Assembly: GCA_021014325.1 (NCBI GenBank)
Contig: CM037462.1
Coordinates: 682,001-746,000, forward strand
Direction of reading: 5' to 3'
Source of the DNA: Plazaster borealis
Taxonomy: Eukaryota; Echinodermata; Asteroidea; Forcipulatida; Labidiasteridae
DNA: 64,000 nucleotides
The notes beneath the pieces were generated by a model. The model did not search any database. It saw only the letters and a list, made by a program, of their open reading frames with translations, and was not told the origin of the DNA. Both the position numbers and the translations under genes were made by a program. Of the stretch, positions 23,388 through 36,284 are shown one piece after another (the first letter of the stretch is position 1; each line of letters starts with the position of its first letter).

Positions 23388-25850
23388 TTCTCATAATTTG
23401 GCTTTTTGTACTATAGTTCTTGGTAACTCCATCCCATTTTTACGACTTGGACTTTAAGGTTAAATCAATACGTTAAAATTGTGAAAATAAGTTGCAAAAG
23501 GGAGGTTACCAAATCAAGCTTACAAAGATTGCTGTGCAGATTGGCTGCGTCGAGGAAAGTACTAAATAATAACATAAAACACCTATTAATAAGTAAATTA
23601 ATACAACAAAGAATAAATAAATAAATGAATACATAAAAATTAATATTGTTCCTCGGCATTCAGTGCACAACTACTAAGAGCTCTTGACCGGAAACGAACA
23701 TCGCAGCTACAGTTTTCATGCTAGTTCATTTCTCAGCAACTCCAAGTTTATTCTTCCAAATAAAAAAATTAAATCTCCTGAACAACACGACCGATATCTA
23801 CAATGTATACATCCTTGGAAAGGTCATGAAAAAACAAACAAATAGTAGCATTGACATTTGACCTTGTCTTCCGTTTCAAACCATCACGTGACATTAAGCA
23901 TCTAATAGGAATCTCGGTTCTGGAATCTTGAGTCCTGAACCATTAATCACGAAGAATTAAATAATCCAAAAATCAGAAGCATGAGAACTGAAACAAAAAC
24001 TGACTTTCTGTACATGAAAAACAGCTAAATGAACTTGAAGGTCAACTGGTTAAATATTTCAAGTACCTATTGTGTAGACATGATTGGGGAGGCATTTTTA
24101 TGCGACCCCCCCACCCGGACACACCCATTTGGATTTGGAATCAAATCCAAATACAGACAGATAGGGTTATCAGGGCAAAGTTCGATGTGCATACAAAACG
24201 GTCAACGATCATAGCACCTTATAATGATTACGACCGCGTCAATTGCCCGCGTAATAATATGTGTTTATTCTAACCATTCAGCAGTTGGTCACCTATACTC
24301 TGCATGGTCGTGTTCTCATATTACTGTTGTATTTCAATTCGGTGTTTATAATAATATATAATTCAATTTCCTGCATTTATAGTTTTTCCTGTCACCTGTG
24401 TTAAAATCAATCTCAAACCCATCTTAAAAATTCATGGATAATACTTTGAAAACTTCTACACAAAAACAAAACAAAAAACGTTTTGTCTCTAACTATCTAG
24501 AGTAGCTTTTATCTCGTAAATCATCTTCTTTCTCTAGTGGTTTCAGGTTTGAATACATCTTGGTTTGTTTTTGCTTTTGTTAATTGTGTGTTTGTCTTGT
24601 TAATTTATCTCTCAGTCCTGTACGATCGGTTTAAGCTCTGCCAGCCTAGTTTCTTGCTTCATAAAACATTTTCTATACAAGACTTGGTCTTTTCCAGATG
24701 CCCCCGTAATTGCTTGATTCATTTGTGTTTTATAAAAAATAATCGTGTATTTTATACAATCGTTGTTTAATTGAAAACCTTTATATTTATTGGAATGGAC
24801 ATTGCAATAGGGACATAATGTGTACGAGAGGAATCGAGTTGAATTGAATTGAACAGAGACAAAGGTACAAATCAAACAATTTTTAGACCTGAGCATTGAG
24901 CGCTTCCAGTGACGTCACACGCAGTAACTGTCTACCAGTGGTCTACCACTTGGGTCACAATCACCACTTGGGTCACAATGCATGTTATGGTACAGGCGTC
25001 ATACTGCACGCTTGTCGCCTAAAATGAGCACTTACAGTAACACGATGGAAATCAACCTCCCAAAATGGCGCGACCAAGATTTATCAAGGATGATGACGTT
25101 AGGTGATTTGGGTCAATAGTATGATTTGGATACGAGGTGGACCTCGATAGGCTCCGTAGAGCCTCATGTCATACAGTCAAGTACCTTTATTGCTGGTTTA
25201 TGCTGTAAAACAGTTCCATTGACAAGTGTACACAATGTAGTTACGGACTGTGATACCTTAATACACTGCATATATCAAGCACACCAATTGAACTTTGAAT
25301 GTGTATCAGTCCTATAGAATACCAATCGAGCATTAAACAAACAAATCGCCATCTCACGAACTTTTTTTTCAACTGTTGAATGTAGTAAATAAGAGGGGTT
25401 GCACTTACAAACAGTCGATATTTTAGATTATTTTTTTTATGCATAATTTTTGTTATAGGATTTAACACAAAATCAACAAAGCCCTTTTATAAGATAGTTT
25501 TTTTTTGTAAATAGCTGACTATGGTTTGTTAGGGGAGTGGGCATGGCACTTACAAACATATGGGAGTATTTTTTTATTAATTGTTTTCATTAAAAGACTT
25601 ACTAAAAAAACTTTTAAATCAAACTGTGCTTTTGAGAAAGCCCCCCTTTAACTCCTAATTTTTGTTTTAAACAAATACAATTAATGTAACAATTTATTCT
25701 TTGCAGATATATAGTAAACTGCGTTAAACAATAGTGAATATATTATATGATTTGACAATTATTTTGAATCGTCAATCTCTCCCGTTTTTAAAATTTGATT
25801 ATTTATTAATTATTTATGTTTAATATAATTACTTATAGTTTTACTTTTTA
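23388..25850. other. Non-coding stretch, nothing identified
   Basis: AT-rich DNA with scattered short frames, one small palindrome near 24130 (TTTGGATTT/AAATCCAAA) and a duplicated ACCACTTGGGTCACAATC word at 24945-24980. No gene or RNA supported. Confidence 0.4.
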
Positions 25851-26156
25851 AATGCATTTTGAGAAGCTTTTCACTTCGAAGTACTGCGGTTATAGAAAAA
25901 TATATCACTTTTTACCCCCCAAAGATTTGAATCTGAGAAGCGTTACTGCGGTAACGTTTCTCAGATTGTGTATTCCAATTGCAGATTTTTCTTCCTGCGT
26001 GGACAAAACCGCTCCAGATTTTCGGCAATATCTCATAAACGCTTCCACTTTTTGAAATGAAATTTGCACAGGTTAGTTTTATGGTATATATCTACAAATA
26101 TATAGGAATGAAACAAACAGTGGTTTCTAATTACCAAACGTATACAATCCCTTTAA
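25851..26156 (+). mobile_element. Family A MITE, 5'-truncated (copy 3)
   Basis: The left terminus is missing. The element is recognisable from GCATTTTGAGAAGCTTTTCAC onward, through the GAGAAGCGTTACTGCGGTAACG core, to the right terminus AACGTATACAATCCCTTTAA. Confidence 0.85.
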
Positions 26157-26348
26157 GCGCTTTAAGACAGGCGCCCGTAGATAAAGCGTTGTATAAAAAC
26201 TAGTTGTTTTATTACAGATTTCGTGAATGCATTAACAAATTGACAACAATGAAAAGGATGCTTTTATCTTTCCGAGTGCTTGTTATCTTTGATCAAAGAC
26301 AGTACGTTCGTTGAGTAAACAATTTACCCGCTCTTCAATTCGTCGGCC

Positions 26349-26889
26349 TTAAAGGGGTATGAAATAAATGAAGTGATTTTATTAAAACGTTGTCGAGAGA
26401 CACTTTTATTGTGAAGGGTAACCACAAACTATATTTAAATTTTGCCTCTACAAGAGTGTTACGCAGTGCATTTAATATGGCAGCAGTGGTGGGGGGAGGG
26501 TCTATTGCCCTGTCTATCTTATACGGTATAATAAGTTATATTTTAGAGATCACATAAACTCACGACACGTGATTGATGTGCTATTTAATTTAAAGCACGT
26601 GATATAACATTTGTAATTGTCAAAGACTTCGTGCACTTCGTGTGACCCAACAAACACATCAAACGACAAACCTGTGAAGTTTTGGTCATTTTTTTCATCT
26701 GCGAGTCACGAGAACATAGTAAAACTCCATTAAGTTGCCACTGTTTCTGAACAATTTGTTTTATTCTCGCAAGATCAAAACTAATTGATTTACTCATTCC
26801 TAAAATCTATAGCATTTCAAGAGAAGTTTCCACCATGACCAATACATCTTGATTTGTTCAATCTTACCAGTGTTGTGCACACCCTTTAA
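26349..26889. mobile_element. Possible TTAA-bounded element, diverged
   Basis: Starts TTAAAGGGGTATG and ends CACACCCTTTAA. The interior contains AACCTGTGAAG and GTCACGAGAACATAGTAAAA words also seen in the elements at 32232 and 51872. The termini match over only about ten bases, so two adjacent fragments are also possible. Confidence 0.35.
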
Positions 26890-27085
26890 TGCGAATTCAA
26901 ATTAGCCCTCTCGCCACCAAGCACGCTCGGTGGTCTAGTGGTTAAGATATTAGGCTGTTTGGTGCAGTGTCTTGGGTTCACATCCCAACTGAGCAACCCG
27001 TGGATTATTTTACCCCGCAGGACTTCACCAAGCTGAGCGTAAAGTGCTCACATCGTGTTGGGTTAAATTAACAATAGCAATATAT
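26890..27085 (+). mobile_element. tRNA-derived SINE
   Basis: GCACGCTCGGTGGTCTAGTG (A box) and CTTGGGTTCACATCCCAACT (B box) are followed by CCCCGCAGGACTTCACC and a short AACAATAGCAATA 3' tail. Same family as the split copy at 15330/16520. Confidence 0.7.
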
Positions 27086-27860
27086 TTTACTTAAGTTTCG
27101 CACGAACAGCCCAACACGTCGTATACGTTTTAGTATTCATCGAATTAATAACGAACGGTCCCTGGAATGAAACATAAAAAAGGGAAGAACTGAATGCATG
27201 TGCAGCTATTGTTACTCGGTAGTAATAGGAAACGCCTCTTTTAGGCCATGTTGGCCGGTAGAGAATGCCCATAAGGTTCAGTTTCAACAAGGGTTATCGT
27301 CTCAATATGTGCAGACATCAAAAATGACTCAGGGAGAAAAGAAATTCCGTTGAGACGTTTTCAACTGTAACCTGCTTCCACACCCATACGTGATTGTTTG
27401 AAGGAAAGTTGACATTTCCTGTTGCTCAAAAATATTTTTGTTACGAAGAAAGAAGAGAACTTTCCCATGAAATTTAATACCCCTTGCAGTAAGTATAACC
27501 GAAGCCTGCCACCACATATCGCTGGAGTCTGCCGTGTTGCTAAATCACATTTTCAGAATATGTTATTAACTTTGATTTTAACTGATATTTCTGCTTTTAT
27601 TTCGTGAGGGAAGACATCAAACTAACACGTACATTTAATTGAATGATGCCTGAAATAATTCATGTGGCTATTTTAAGCCAGCCCGTTACCCAGCCAAAAA
27701 AAAAATGTTCTCAAAAAGCGGTAATTGAAGAATCTAAATCGTAAAAAAATAAAATAATAATAATACAATATATATAATTATATAAACTGTTCTTTGATGA
27801 GATTTTTGATAAACGCAACCGGCTCAAACTAAGACGACAGATCAACAGGCTTTGTTGTGT

Positions 27861-28333
27861 CTGGTTCTCAGCTAATATTAATTACTAGTTTGGTTTTCAG
27901 CTAATATTAATAATACTAGTTTGGTTTTCAGCAAATATTGATAACCAGTTTCGTTCTCAGTTAATGTTGAAAACTAGTTTGGTTCTCAGCTAATATTGAT
28001 AACTAGTTTGGTTCTCAGCTTATATTGATAACTAGTTTGGTTCTCAGCTATATTGATAATAGTTTGGTTCTCAGCTTATATTGATAACTAGTTTGGTTCT
28101 CAGCTATATTGATAATAGTTTGGTTATCAGCTATAATATTAATAACTAGTTTGGTTTTCAGGTAATATTGATAACTAGTTTGGTTTTCAGCTATATTGAT
28201 AATAGTTTGGTTATCAGCTAAAATTAATAACTAGTTTGGTTTTCAGGTAATATTGATAACTAGTTTGGTTCGCAGCTTATATTGATAACTAGTTTGGTTC
28301 TCAGTTATTAAGTAGCTTGGTTCTCAGCTGTTA
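27861..28333 (+). repeat. 29-bp minisatellite, about 16 copies
   Basis: The consensus contains TTGGTTCTCAGCTAATATTG followed by ATAACTAGT. Internal 3- to 4-base indels make some units 25-26 bp, and alternating long and short units suggest a higher-order pattern around 28030-28210. Confidence 0.95.
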
Positions 28334-29343
28334 TTGGTTGTGCTCAATTTCCACATAGCTTCATACAGCTTTGATCGTCATTTGTTCTGATAAGGTTAAC
28401 TCAACATACATATTCTAATTGATTAAAACACTCCACTTATTTCGCACTGGGAGGATTATGTCCCCTTGAAGTGAATTAATTCCTCTACTCCAGGCTGAAA
28501 TTAGGACAGCGATGTGTAAGAATTATAGAGGGAGCTGTACTTTTGTATATTAGATAATCCTAGTTACATATTATGAGGTTATCTGCATTTGTAATTCTGA
28601 TGTAGTATATCGGTGTTACTCCTCGAGAAGAGACTAATATATGAAACCCTTATTGTATCGACAGTTGGCCTACAATAAATGCTAAACTCACTTTTGAAAA
28701 ATGGAAAAGGAGCGTCTGTTTCAGATTTTAAATTTGATTCTGTGTAATGCCAACACACTCTTGGTCGTGTTCCCTGTGTGTCGTAACTTCTAATTCGTAC
28801 TAAACCAACATTGAGTCTGATTAATTTGCCCTTCCTGCCTCGGTTTGGGAAATACTGATATAAACGCCAGAAAACTAATATGGCTGCACCGAGGTTATAG
28901 AAGTAATTCAAATCACATCTTCAGAAATATACCCTTTTCTGGGTTATCATCTCTTCCAATACAGGGATCATTGCATGTGGTTTTTAACTTTCAGATCAAA
29001 CAGCTGCAGATGCTTTTAATATTCATAATTCGTACAGCATCGGTTTTCTAGGTTTTCTAATGAATACAACGTCACCTATCCCATATTCCATATTATGTAA
29101 ATAAATTAAATCATTCAATAAAAAACTTCTGTCGCAACGAGCCTATAAAGTGAGTTTCGGTACATTCTCTAAGCGCAACAAAATTTCCCGAATAAAAACG
29201 CATTGCTTAAGTTATGCGCCCTGAGCCGACAATTACGTGCAATTATATGGAATGGTCCTTCAACAAATCTTCTGTTGTGCTGGATGATCTGTGGTTTTAG
29301 TAAAGACGGTGAGCTACCGTATAACATAAAAACAAAAAATGTC
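28334..29343. other. Non-coding stretch, nothing identified
   Basis: No repeat, RNA or coding signal could be supported. A 110-codon minus frame (28579-28911) has no motif. Confidence 0.4.
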
Positions 29344-29738
29344 TTAAAGGGACTTTATATGTTTGGTAATTAGAACCCACTGTTTGTTTCAATCCTTTAG
29401 TTGTAGATATATACCATAAAACTAACCTTTGAAAATTTCATTTCAAAAGGTAGTAGCGTTTTTAAGATATTGCCGAAAATCTGGAGCGGATTGTCCACGC
29501 AGGAAGAATAATCTGCAATTGGGATACACAATCTGAGAAGCGTTACTGCAGTAACGCTTCTCAGATTCAATTTTTTGGTGATAAAAAGGGATATAATTTT
29601 CATAACCGTAGTACTTCGAAGTGAAAGGTTTCTCAAAATGCATTATAATGCATTATACTATTCAAAGCTGCTGTACTTCTTACCAAGTGAGTTTGTATTG
29701 CCATGAAATTTCAGAGTCATTACCAAACGAGACCCTTA
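29344..29738 (-). mobile_element. TTAA-bounded foldback MITE, family A copy 4
   Basis: Starts TTAAAGGGACTTTATATG and ends ACCAAACGAGACCCTTA, so the right terminus has a small deletion. The interior carries the best-preserved core: a 38-bp perfect palindrome at 29530-29567 centred on CTGCAG. Confidence 0.85.
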
Positions 29739-31849
29739 CAAGAAACGTTGAAACAACCAGTCTTTCTACCGAAATAGCACACATACATTTACTTAGCACA
29801 GATAATTCTTGCTAATAAGCAAAAAACAGTTTACCGTCCACTGAGTGGTGTACATTGCTCTCTCTGATCATCACTGATTGTAGTTGCTTGACAAATAATT
29901 TCATACACTGTTAATTAAGCAACGCATTTCTGCTCTCATGCCGTCCTCAAATTATTACTGCTCCATTTTTTGTTATACCGGAAGTTAAAGTCCTTGTAAG
30001 TTAAACAGAGCCCCAACGGGAGTCCCAAAACTAAATCAACATTGATTGGAGTAAGAGGTACAATGTCCGCAAAGGTTCATGGTCATTGCCATAAAATATA
30101 CATACTTTACCGTAAAGCCCTGTGGCTTCACCATAACCGTACACAAAAAAACAACAGCCTAGTATAAAATCAAAGGGGAGTCCCAAACTTACCAAGTGGA
30201 GACGATACGATGAAATCCAATAGGAGTCGTTTCAAAACTTATACAGCATTTACTCATCACAGTACACAACAATCATCGAAATGTTTCCTCTTTGGAAATG
30301 AAAACATCCGCGACAAAGAACCTCTTTTGTGAACAATTCAGGTCCTTTGAAAACGTTGTCACGGTGTTACGCCTCTGAGTTTACTTTTCCAAACTCCACT
30401 GATGTACAGGACTTGCAGATGTACGTTGTGAAACCCGTGTTTCAGTCACACCGAGCAAAGAGGGCCGTACAGTGTTGTGTATATGGGGTACTGTCGGGAG
30501 GCCCCAGTCGATTATTTTCAACCAGGTTGCTAACACCGATTGAAATACTATCGTCTCGAGACAAGACAAGAACAGACGTATGAGCAGCCCTGTGGATAGA
30601 ACTACCGTCTCAGCTGGTGATCCATCTGCTTGTAACGCCCACTTGCGATTTTCCCATTATGAACTCAGTAGTCGTGCGCAGACACAAGCACCGTCAGCCA
30701 ACAAAACCGCGGGAGTCAAAACTCTATATAGTTCAACATCATAATCCAGATTTGATGCTTGTAATACGATAATGGCGTTGTTATCAATCAGTGTGCACGC
30801 TGCACATTTCTATGTTGACTCCGTTGTAATTCATTATCGACCTTTATACTTATAGCAACAGGTATATCTCGCGTGAAAATAAACCAAGCAGCTTCTGCGA
30901 GCAAGAACATTCTCTTTGAAATTATGTGAAGAACACGCGTTTATTATGCTTGGTGTTGGCAATGTCCCCCTCCCTGGCATTTGTAAACAGTCATGGCAGT
31001 CCTGATAGGACACCAACACCAACAACAACAACAAACAAAAACAAAAACCAGCAACAACAACGAAACTAGACTTGCAATATGCACCTTAGAGAGACGAGAA
31101 GACAATCGTGACGTGTGGAGAGTTTTAGGGCTATTTAGGGGGGTTCTTGCTCGATCAGAAGGAATGCGGACGTCATAATGACCATTCCAGTTATCCCCGC
31201 AGGTTCGTTTTGAAAAATTGGGAATCAAATTAATCCTTATTGAACACACATTGAATTCCGGGAAAAGGGAACCCTTAAAATAGATTGTAAGCTTTAATTT
31301 GGAACAGCAATTATGCCCTTTTCCAGTAACTTAATGTTCTGAATCTACTAATTATCGTCCTATTAGTCGGTCCTATACTAAGTAAAATCGTTGAGTGCTT
31401 TGGTAATCAACAGCCCCCGGACGCGTATTGCGAATCTTGTCGTTAAAGAGTTGGGATCATGCGTTACAACCTCTTAGTGCCCACTGTAGGTCTGTAGCCA
31501 ATCATTGTCTTTTCTACATAAAATAGGACTATATTATCATGGCAATGTGCCACCAGTGTGTCCAACCTGGTCTCTCCTATCAGGAACCTGGCTTTCTGAT
31601 TGTTCTCGCTCATACACTCTAGCTTAAAGCTAAGATATTCCAGCTTTAGTCCATGTACTGCATCTCTTGTTCCTCTATCCTACAATCTAGTCAATATTGT
31701 GTAAGAGGAATATCAGTTCTTATCTTAAGCTTCCCTGAGTTAAATGTTTTCTTCTTGAAGCCCCTTTACCACAAAGGAAGCTCATACCAAGAGTGGCTTA
31801 ATTAAGCCTTGTTTAGCACACAGGATGTTAATAACTCTTCTTAAGATGA
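29739..31849. other. Non-coding stretch, CAA-rich patch
   Basis: An imperfect CAA/AAC run occupies about 31010-31075. The 84-codon plus frame at 30329-30583 is opposed by a 62-codon minus frame and has no motif. Nothing else supported. Confidence 0.4.
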
Positions 31850-32640
31850 AACTCTATGTTTAAGGTCATTTGTTCTTGTTTTAATTTATACATTTTAATC
31901 ACCTCTAAGACCTTCAATTATTAACCGCTCTACAAGTAAGTTTAGGGTCATGCTTTTATGTAACCTTTTCCAAAATTAAGGTTCTTGGTTCATAACCTCT
32001 CTATCAACTATACGAGGCCCCTTGTTTCTTGGTTTGTTTAACTTTCTAGATTATGGCTATCAATTCTTAGTTTAGTAACCTATTCACAACTAAGTTAATA
32101 CTTCTGATTCTTAGTTTAAATTATTAACCTCTACAACTAAGTTTAGATGATTGGTTCTTGTTGGTTACTTTGTAAACATTATCTAAGTATTAAGTTAAGA
32201 CACATGTTCTTAGTCTGTTCTACTACGTAAGTTAAAGGAACATTACAGAATTGGTTTTTGCTAACAAAACAGTTAAGCACTTTACATAATTCACCATATA
32301 CATACACTGACAAACCTGAAGTTTGAGATCGATCGGCCATCTGGGTCACGAGAAAATAGTGAAAAACCGATTACACATTTGCATGTGTTATACAACGCAT
32401 GAATAAAACGCTCATGAGCGATAAACTCCAATCGGAAATTAGTTTTATTTATTTCTCATCAAATATGGCATTTCAGACAGAAATATTTCTAGGGATGTTT
32501 TCTACTTTCATCATCATTAGACCGTGTAAGTTTTATGTAAATCTGTGATCAACAAGAAAATGTTAATTACCAGTTCTGTAACGTTCCTTTAAGGTTCTTT
32601 GTTCTTAGTTAATTAACCTGATCCATGAAAGAGTTGTGTC
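31850..32640. repeat. Decayed ~50-bp tandem repeat (CTTAGTTTAA...AACTAAGTT)
   Basis: Variants of GGTTCTTAGTTTA, AACCTCTACAACTAAGTT and related words recur at irregular 40-70 base spacing from about 31850 to 32230. They resume after the element at 32232-32592 with GGTTCTTTGTTCTTAGTTAA. The array is old and was split by the MITE insertion. Confidence 0.55.
32232..32592 (+). mobile_element. TTAA-bounded foldback MITE, family D
   Basis: Starts TTAAAGGAACATTACAGAAT and ends with the inverse (CAGTTCTGTAACGTTCCTTTAA), 361 bp. It is inserted into the decayed CTTAGTTTAA array at a TTAA. Confidence 0.9.
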
Positions 32641-34403
32641 ATTAAAACCACAACATGTTACCAAATATGCCGAAGATTAGTGTTTAGAAATGAAACGAAC
32701 CTCATGCGTCAGAAACAAACCATCATAGATTTGGACCACGGAAGTGTCGTTACATTGCCTTTTAATACATTGTATATATTTTCAATGCACCCATTGTATC
32801 ACAGTTTCACCGGGAATTTCAACCGTCTCTTTCCAAGAACACCACAATGAATCCCATGGGTATACTTTAATAGCCTTGGAGATAATTGCGGAACAAAATT
32901 GAATTTAAAATTTATTTTAGGATTAAAAATTTACGGCTTTGACGCTATAATACAACAATGGCGGTTAGGGGACAATTAGCGTGCGTTAGTTATGCTATTG
33001 TATTATGTTATGATATTTTAATTCATCCGTATAACTGCCATGGTTAGATTTATCTTACACCATTAAATATAAATATTTGCTAAAATTTGTTTTTATCATT
33101 ATACAAATTTTTTTCACCAACCTCAGGATGCTATGAATTGACCGTAATTACCAATTCAAAATTCATATAGCTCTTCGGGACTTTCTTTGTCGAATAGAAT
33201 TAACATATTTGTATTTGACATATAGGTAAAGAGTCTTTTTGAGACAAAGTATAAATTAAAATATTAACCCTTTATTTTATATAGATACTCACTTACACGT
33301 TGTACAAAATACTTCTGAATCAATTTAAGATAAAAATATAACACGTGACAACAAGTTCAATTTTAGGATATCATTATACAGCACACATTTAAAACATTTT
33401 CTTACCTTTCCCCAATAACTCAAGGGCTTACTGAAAGTACTGTGCCATAAAACACCAAACCAAAGACAAATGTATTTTCTTTGTCAAACTAAATGTAATC
33501 ACCCATTTTCTCCATTTCAACTTTGAAATTGCCATTTGCCGTACTATGAAATCAACTCCTCTCTGAATTACGTTCACATCAAATTTCACAAGGAAAACAA
33601 AAACCACGTTTCAGTAAAACATCGGGAAGGAAGTTGAAGGAACTATACTCCCTTGGGGAATAACTCGAATCTTAGGCATTCCGTTTATTCAAAACACTGC
33701 GTGCCGTCACTCGAGTTTATTATCTATCTGAACACACGAACGCATATTAAATAATGCAGCGTTTACACTTACAAATGTGGGGCAAAATTATGGTTGGACA
33801 TTTTGACAAATAATTCTTCACGGCTCACGTGTTGCGAAAATGTGCTTTAGGGCAAATATCGATTAATCGATACTGATGTGCCAAATTATCTAAACAAGGT
33901 TGACGTTGACAATCTTACCCGGTATGGCGTTATTTGTTCAATACATTCATCAAACCTACACCGTCAATTTTGCTTGGACAGTTCCCATGGGAGACTGTCA
34001 TCTACAAAGTGGTTTATATTGATAAATCGATAGTTTGAAATGAAACTAATTGTCATAACAAATTTTTCTGCCTCGGAGTCAAATTCCCCGGGACTCTCTG
34101 AAGCAATTTTGAATCAGCCCAATTGAATTACGAACCATTGCATCGAGTTTTGATTCAATTTGTCCTTGCTCGATACGGCTCATATAATTTGTCTTTTTTT
34201 TCTGTGAAAGAAATACGGTAAAAAATCATTTTGACAATTGTCTCTTAATTCAGATTATATGCCAGTCCTGGCTTTAGGGACGATTTGAGTTTGTGGTAAA
34301 TAAGTTTTGATCGTTAAGGGGACAGTCTTAGATTTGACCGTTCCGGAGTTACATTGAAAAAAAGGAGAAACTTCAGTGCATACATTAAAGAGATACCGAC
34401 GTT
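32641..34403. other. Non-coding stretch, nothing identified
   Basis: AT-rich. Only small palindromes (ATCGATTAATCGAT near 33858) were noticed. No coding signal. Confidence 0.45.
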
Positions 34404-34409
34404 GGCAAT

Positions 34410-34592
34410 TCATTTTATATTCGAACTGTTAACATACGATGCGATTTGATTGATTATGTCAGTGAATGGTATCGCTCGTCCTTCCATTGGTAAAGAGTCT
34501 AGGAAATTGAGCATAATGGCTGGATTGAACGCTGCGTCGATCTGTGACGTATTTTCAGAGGCTCTTTCAGAAGATGTATCCAGCATCGCCAT
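34410..34592 (-). CDS. Candidate small ORF, 60 codons, strong start context
   Basis: The minus-strand frame opens with ATG in a good eukaryotic context (AACCATGG, A at -3 and G at +4). It reads a balanced, protein-like 60-residue peptide beginning MAMLDTSSERASENTSQID and ending in TGA. There is no signal peptide, membrane segment or known motif. It could be a first-exon remnant, a microprotein or chance. The opposite plus frame (34450-34815) is also open and runs into an ACGT-rich repeat. Low confidence. Confidence 0.2.
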   Translation of the reverse strand: MAMLDTSSERASENTSQIDAAFNPAIMLNFLDSLPMEGRAIPFTDIINQIASYVNSSNIK

Positions 34593-34611
34593 GGTTCGAA
34601 TTATTACACTA

Positions 34612-34790
34612 CGTCGTGTTCAACGTTCAGCGTCCCATGTAACGTTCCATGTACCGTCAATTGCATGTAATTCTATACCACGTTTTTGTAGCGTTCGGTG
34701 TCATGTTCTGCGTTACGTCAAATTTACAGTCAACGTAACGTTTGTCGTAACCTTCTACGTCACGTTCTACGTTACGTCATCAGCCATGTT
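34612..34790 (+). repeat. Degenerate ACGT-rich short repeat
   Basis: ACGTTC, AACGTT, GTTACGTCA and TTCTACGT words recur at irregular 10-20 base intervals, with ACGT itself appearing about a dozen times. It looks like a degenerate minisatellite of 11-15 bp. Confidence 0.55.
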
Positions 34791-34827
34791 CTACAACAAG
34801 TTTGAGCATCACTGACTGCGTCCTGGG

Positions 34828-35222
34828 TTAAAGGGTCTGTATACGTTTGATAATGACTCTGAAAATTAATGGCAATCAAAACTTACTTGGTAAGAAGCAC
34901 AGCAGCTTTGGATAGTATAATGCATTTTGAGAAACTTTTCGCTCCGAAATACTGCAGTTATGGAAAAATATATCGCTTTTTATCCCCAAAAATTTGAATC
35001 TGAGAAGCGTTACAGTATCGTTTCTCAGATTGTGTATTCCAATTGCAGATTATTCTTCCTGCGTGGACATAACCGCTCCAGATTTTCGCCAATATCCCCA
35101 AAACGCTAACACCTTTTGAAATGAAATGTTCACAGGTTAGTATTATGGTATATCTACAACTTTATAGAGTTGAAACAAACAAACAGTGGGTTCCAATTAC
35201 CAAACGTATACAATCCCTTTAA
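34828..35222 (+). mobile_element. TTAA-bounded foldback MITE, family A copy 5
   Basis: TTAAAGGGTCTGTATACGTT at the left and AACGTATACAATCCCTTTAA at the right. The central palindrome is shortened (GAGAAGCGTTACAGTATCG). Confidence 0.9.
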
Positions 35223-35714
35223 TGGTAAATGAGTACAGTATTAATCATGTAGTCTTAGCCGTAACCATGACTGGAAAATTGCTACCACATCCCATCATCC
35301 GACTTCTGATCCAAACTAAATAACTTGCCCATACATTAAAGTTAAATCACCATTGCTGTATAATCTTAACAGCTTAAATATCACTTTGCACCAACCAGTT
35401 TTAAATCAAACCCAACATAAACAAACAAATGCGACCACCGCAGTCCAGAAAAGAAGGTAGCAGCACCTGGTGACGAATCTGGTCCTTGCACTCACTTAAT
35501 ATTTCTCAAGTAAATCTACTCGAGTGCTTAGTCAAGTCTTATTTAAAGACGCACCACACGACAAGATCGTTTGGCTCCGGATCGTCGTTGCTACGCATTT
35601 AATCGATTCTCTTTAGAGTAAATACACGAGCAGCTGGCGTGCCCTGAGAGGGGACGAACATTGCATAGCTGTCAAGTGAATGTGGAAGACACCGAGTTCC
35701 ACCTCTTCAAATAA

Positions 35715-35945
35715 ATGTGTTTTTCTCTTCCCACTACTTGTCGGGGAAAACGGAAACTACTTTTGCTGGAGGAGCCTAGACGAGTATCTGCAAGCTATCG
35801 CCATCGGCTGTACCCTAGGAGAAAACTCCTTGGCACGCCTGACCTTTTTAATCCCACGCCAATGCCTTGCACGGGGGATTATACCTCGCCGCCGGTGTCC
35901 ACACCGATCGTGCAGAAGGGACAATCGAACTTTATGAACGGATAA
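35715..35945 (+). CDS. Candidate short coding frame, unknown protein
   Basis: A 76-codon frame in a locally GC-richer segment. The peptide is protein-like: a basic first half (KRKLLLLEEPRRVS, YRHRLYPRRKLL) and a Pro/Thr-rich second half (GTPDLFNPTPMP, TSPPVSTPIV). The ATG has a poor context (T at -3) and is preceded in frame by TAA, and no acceptor or donor fits well. Overlapping frames on both strands are also open because stops are rare here. A decayed exon or chance are both possible. I do not recognise a family. Confidence 0.25.
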   Translation: MCFSLPTTCRGKRKLLLLEEPRRVSASYRHRLYPRRKLLGTPDLFNPTPMPCTGDYTSPPVSTPIVQKGQSNFMNG

Positions 35946-36284
35946 AAAAGGAAAAGTGCGAGGGGTGACAGGGGATGAGCCAGCTGCGGATTTGTTGCAT
36001 ATCAGATGATCATAACAGAGATTGATGGCGATACTATGTTTAGACAAGATGTGCTGTGAGATTAAAGGGGATGTTGTACAGGAGTTAAGTGGTTCACATG
36101 AGGTGGGGGTAAGAAGCTATATATATTAACGGATGGACAACAAGTAAATAGAAAAGAAACATTTCATAGTCAGATGGGATGTTATAGACTTTGGAACTTT
36201 AGTTGAGGGAAGGGTATCTGAGACTGGCTTGGTGAAACGTCCATGAAGTGAAATGATTTAAAACATATATAAATGATTAACTTT

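Noticed and set aside
30329..30583. 84-codon plus frame with mixed composition
   Set aside because: An equally open minus frame lies opposite, and there are no splice sites or motifs.
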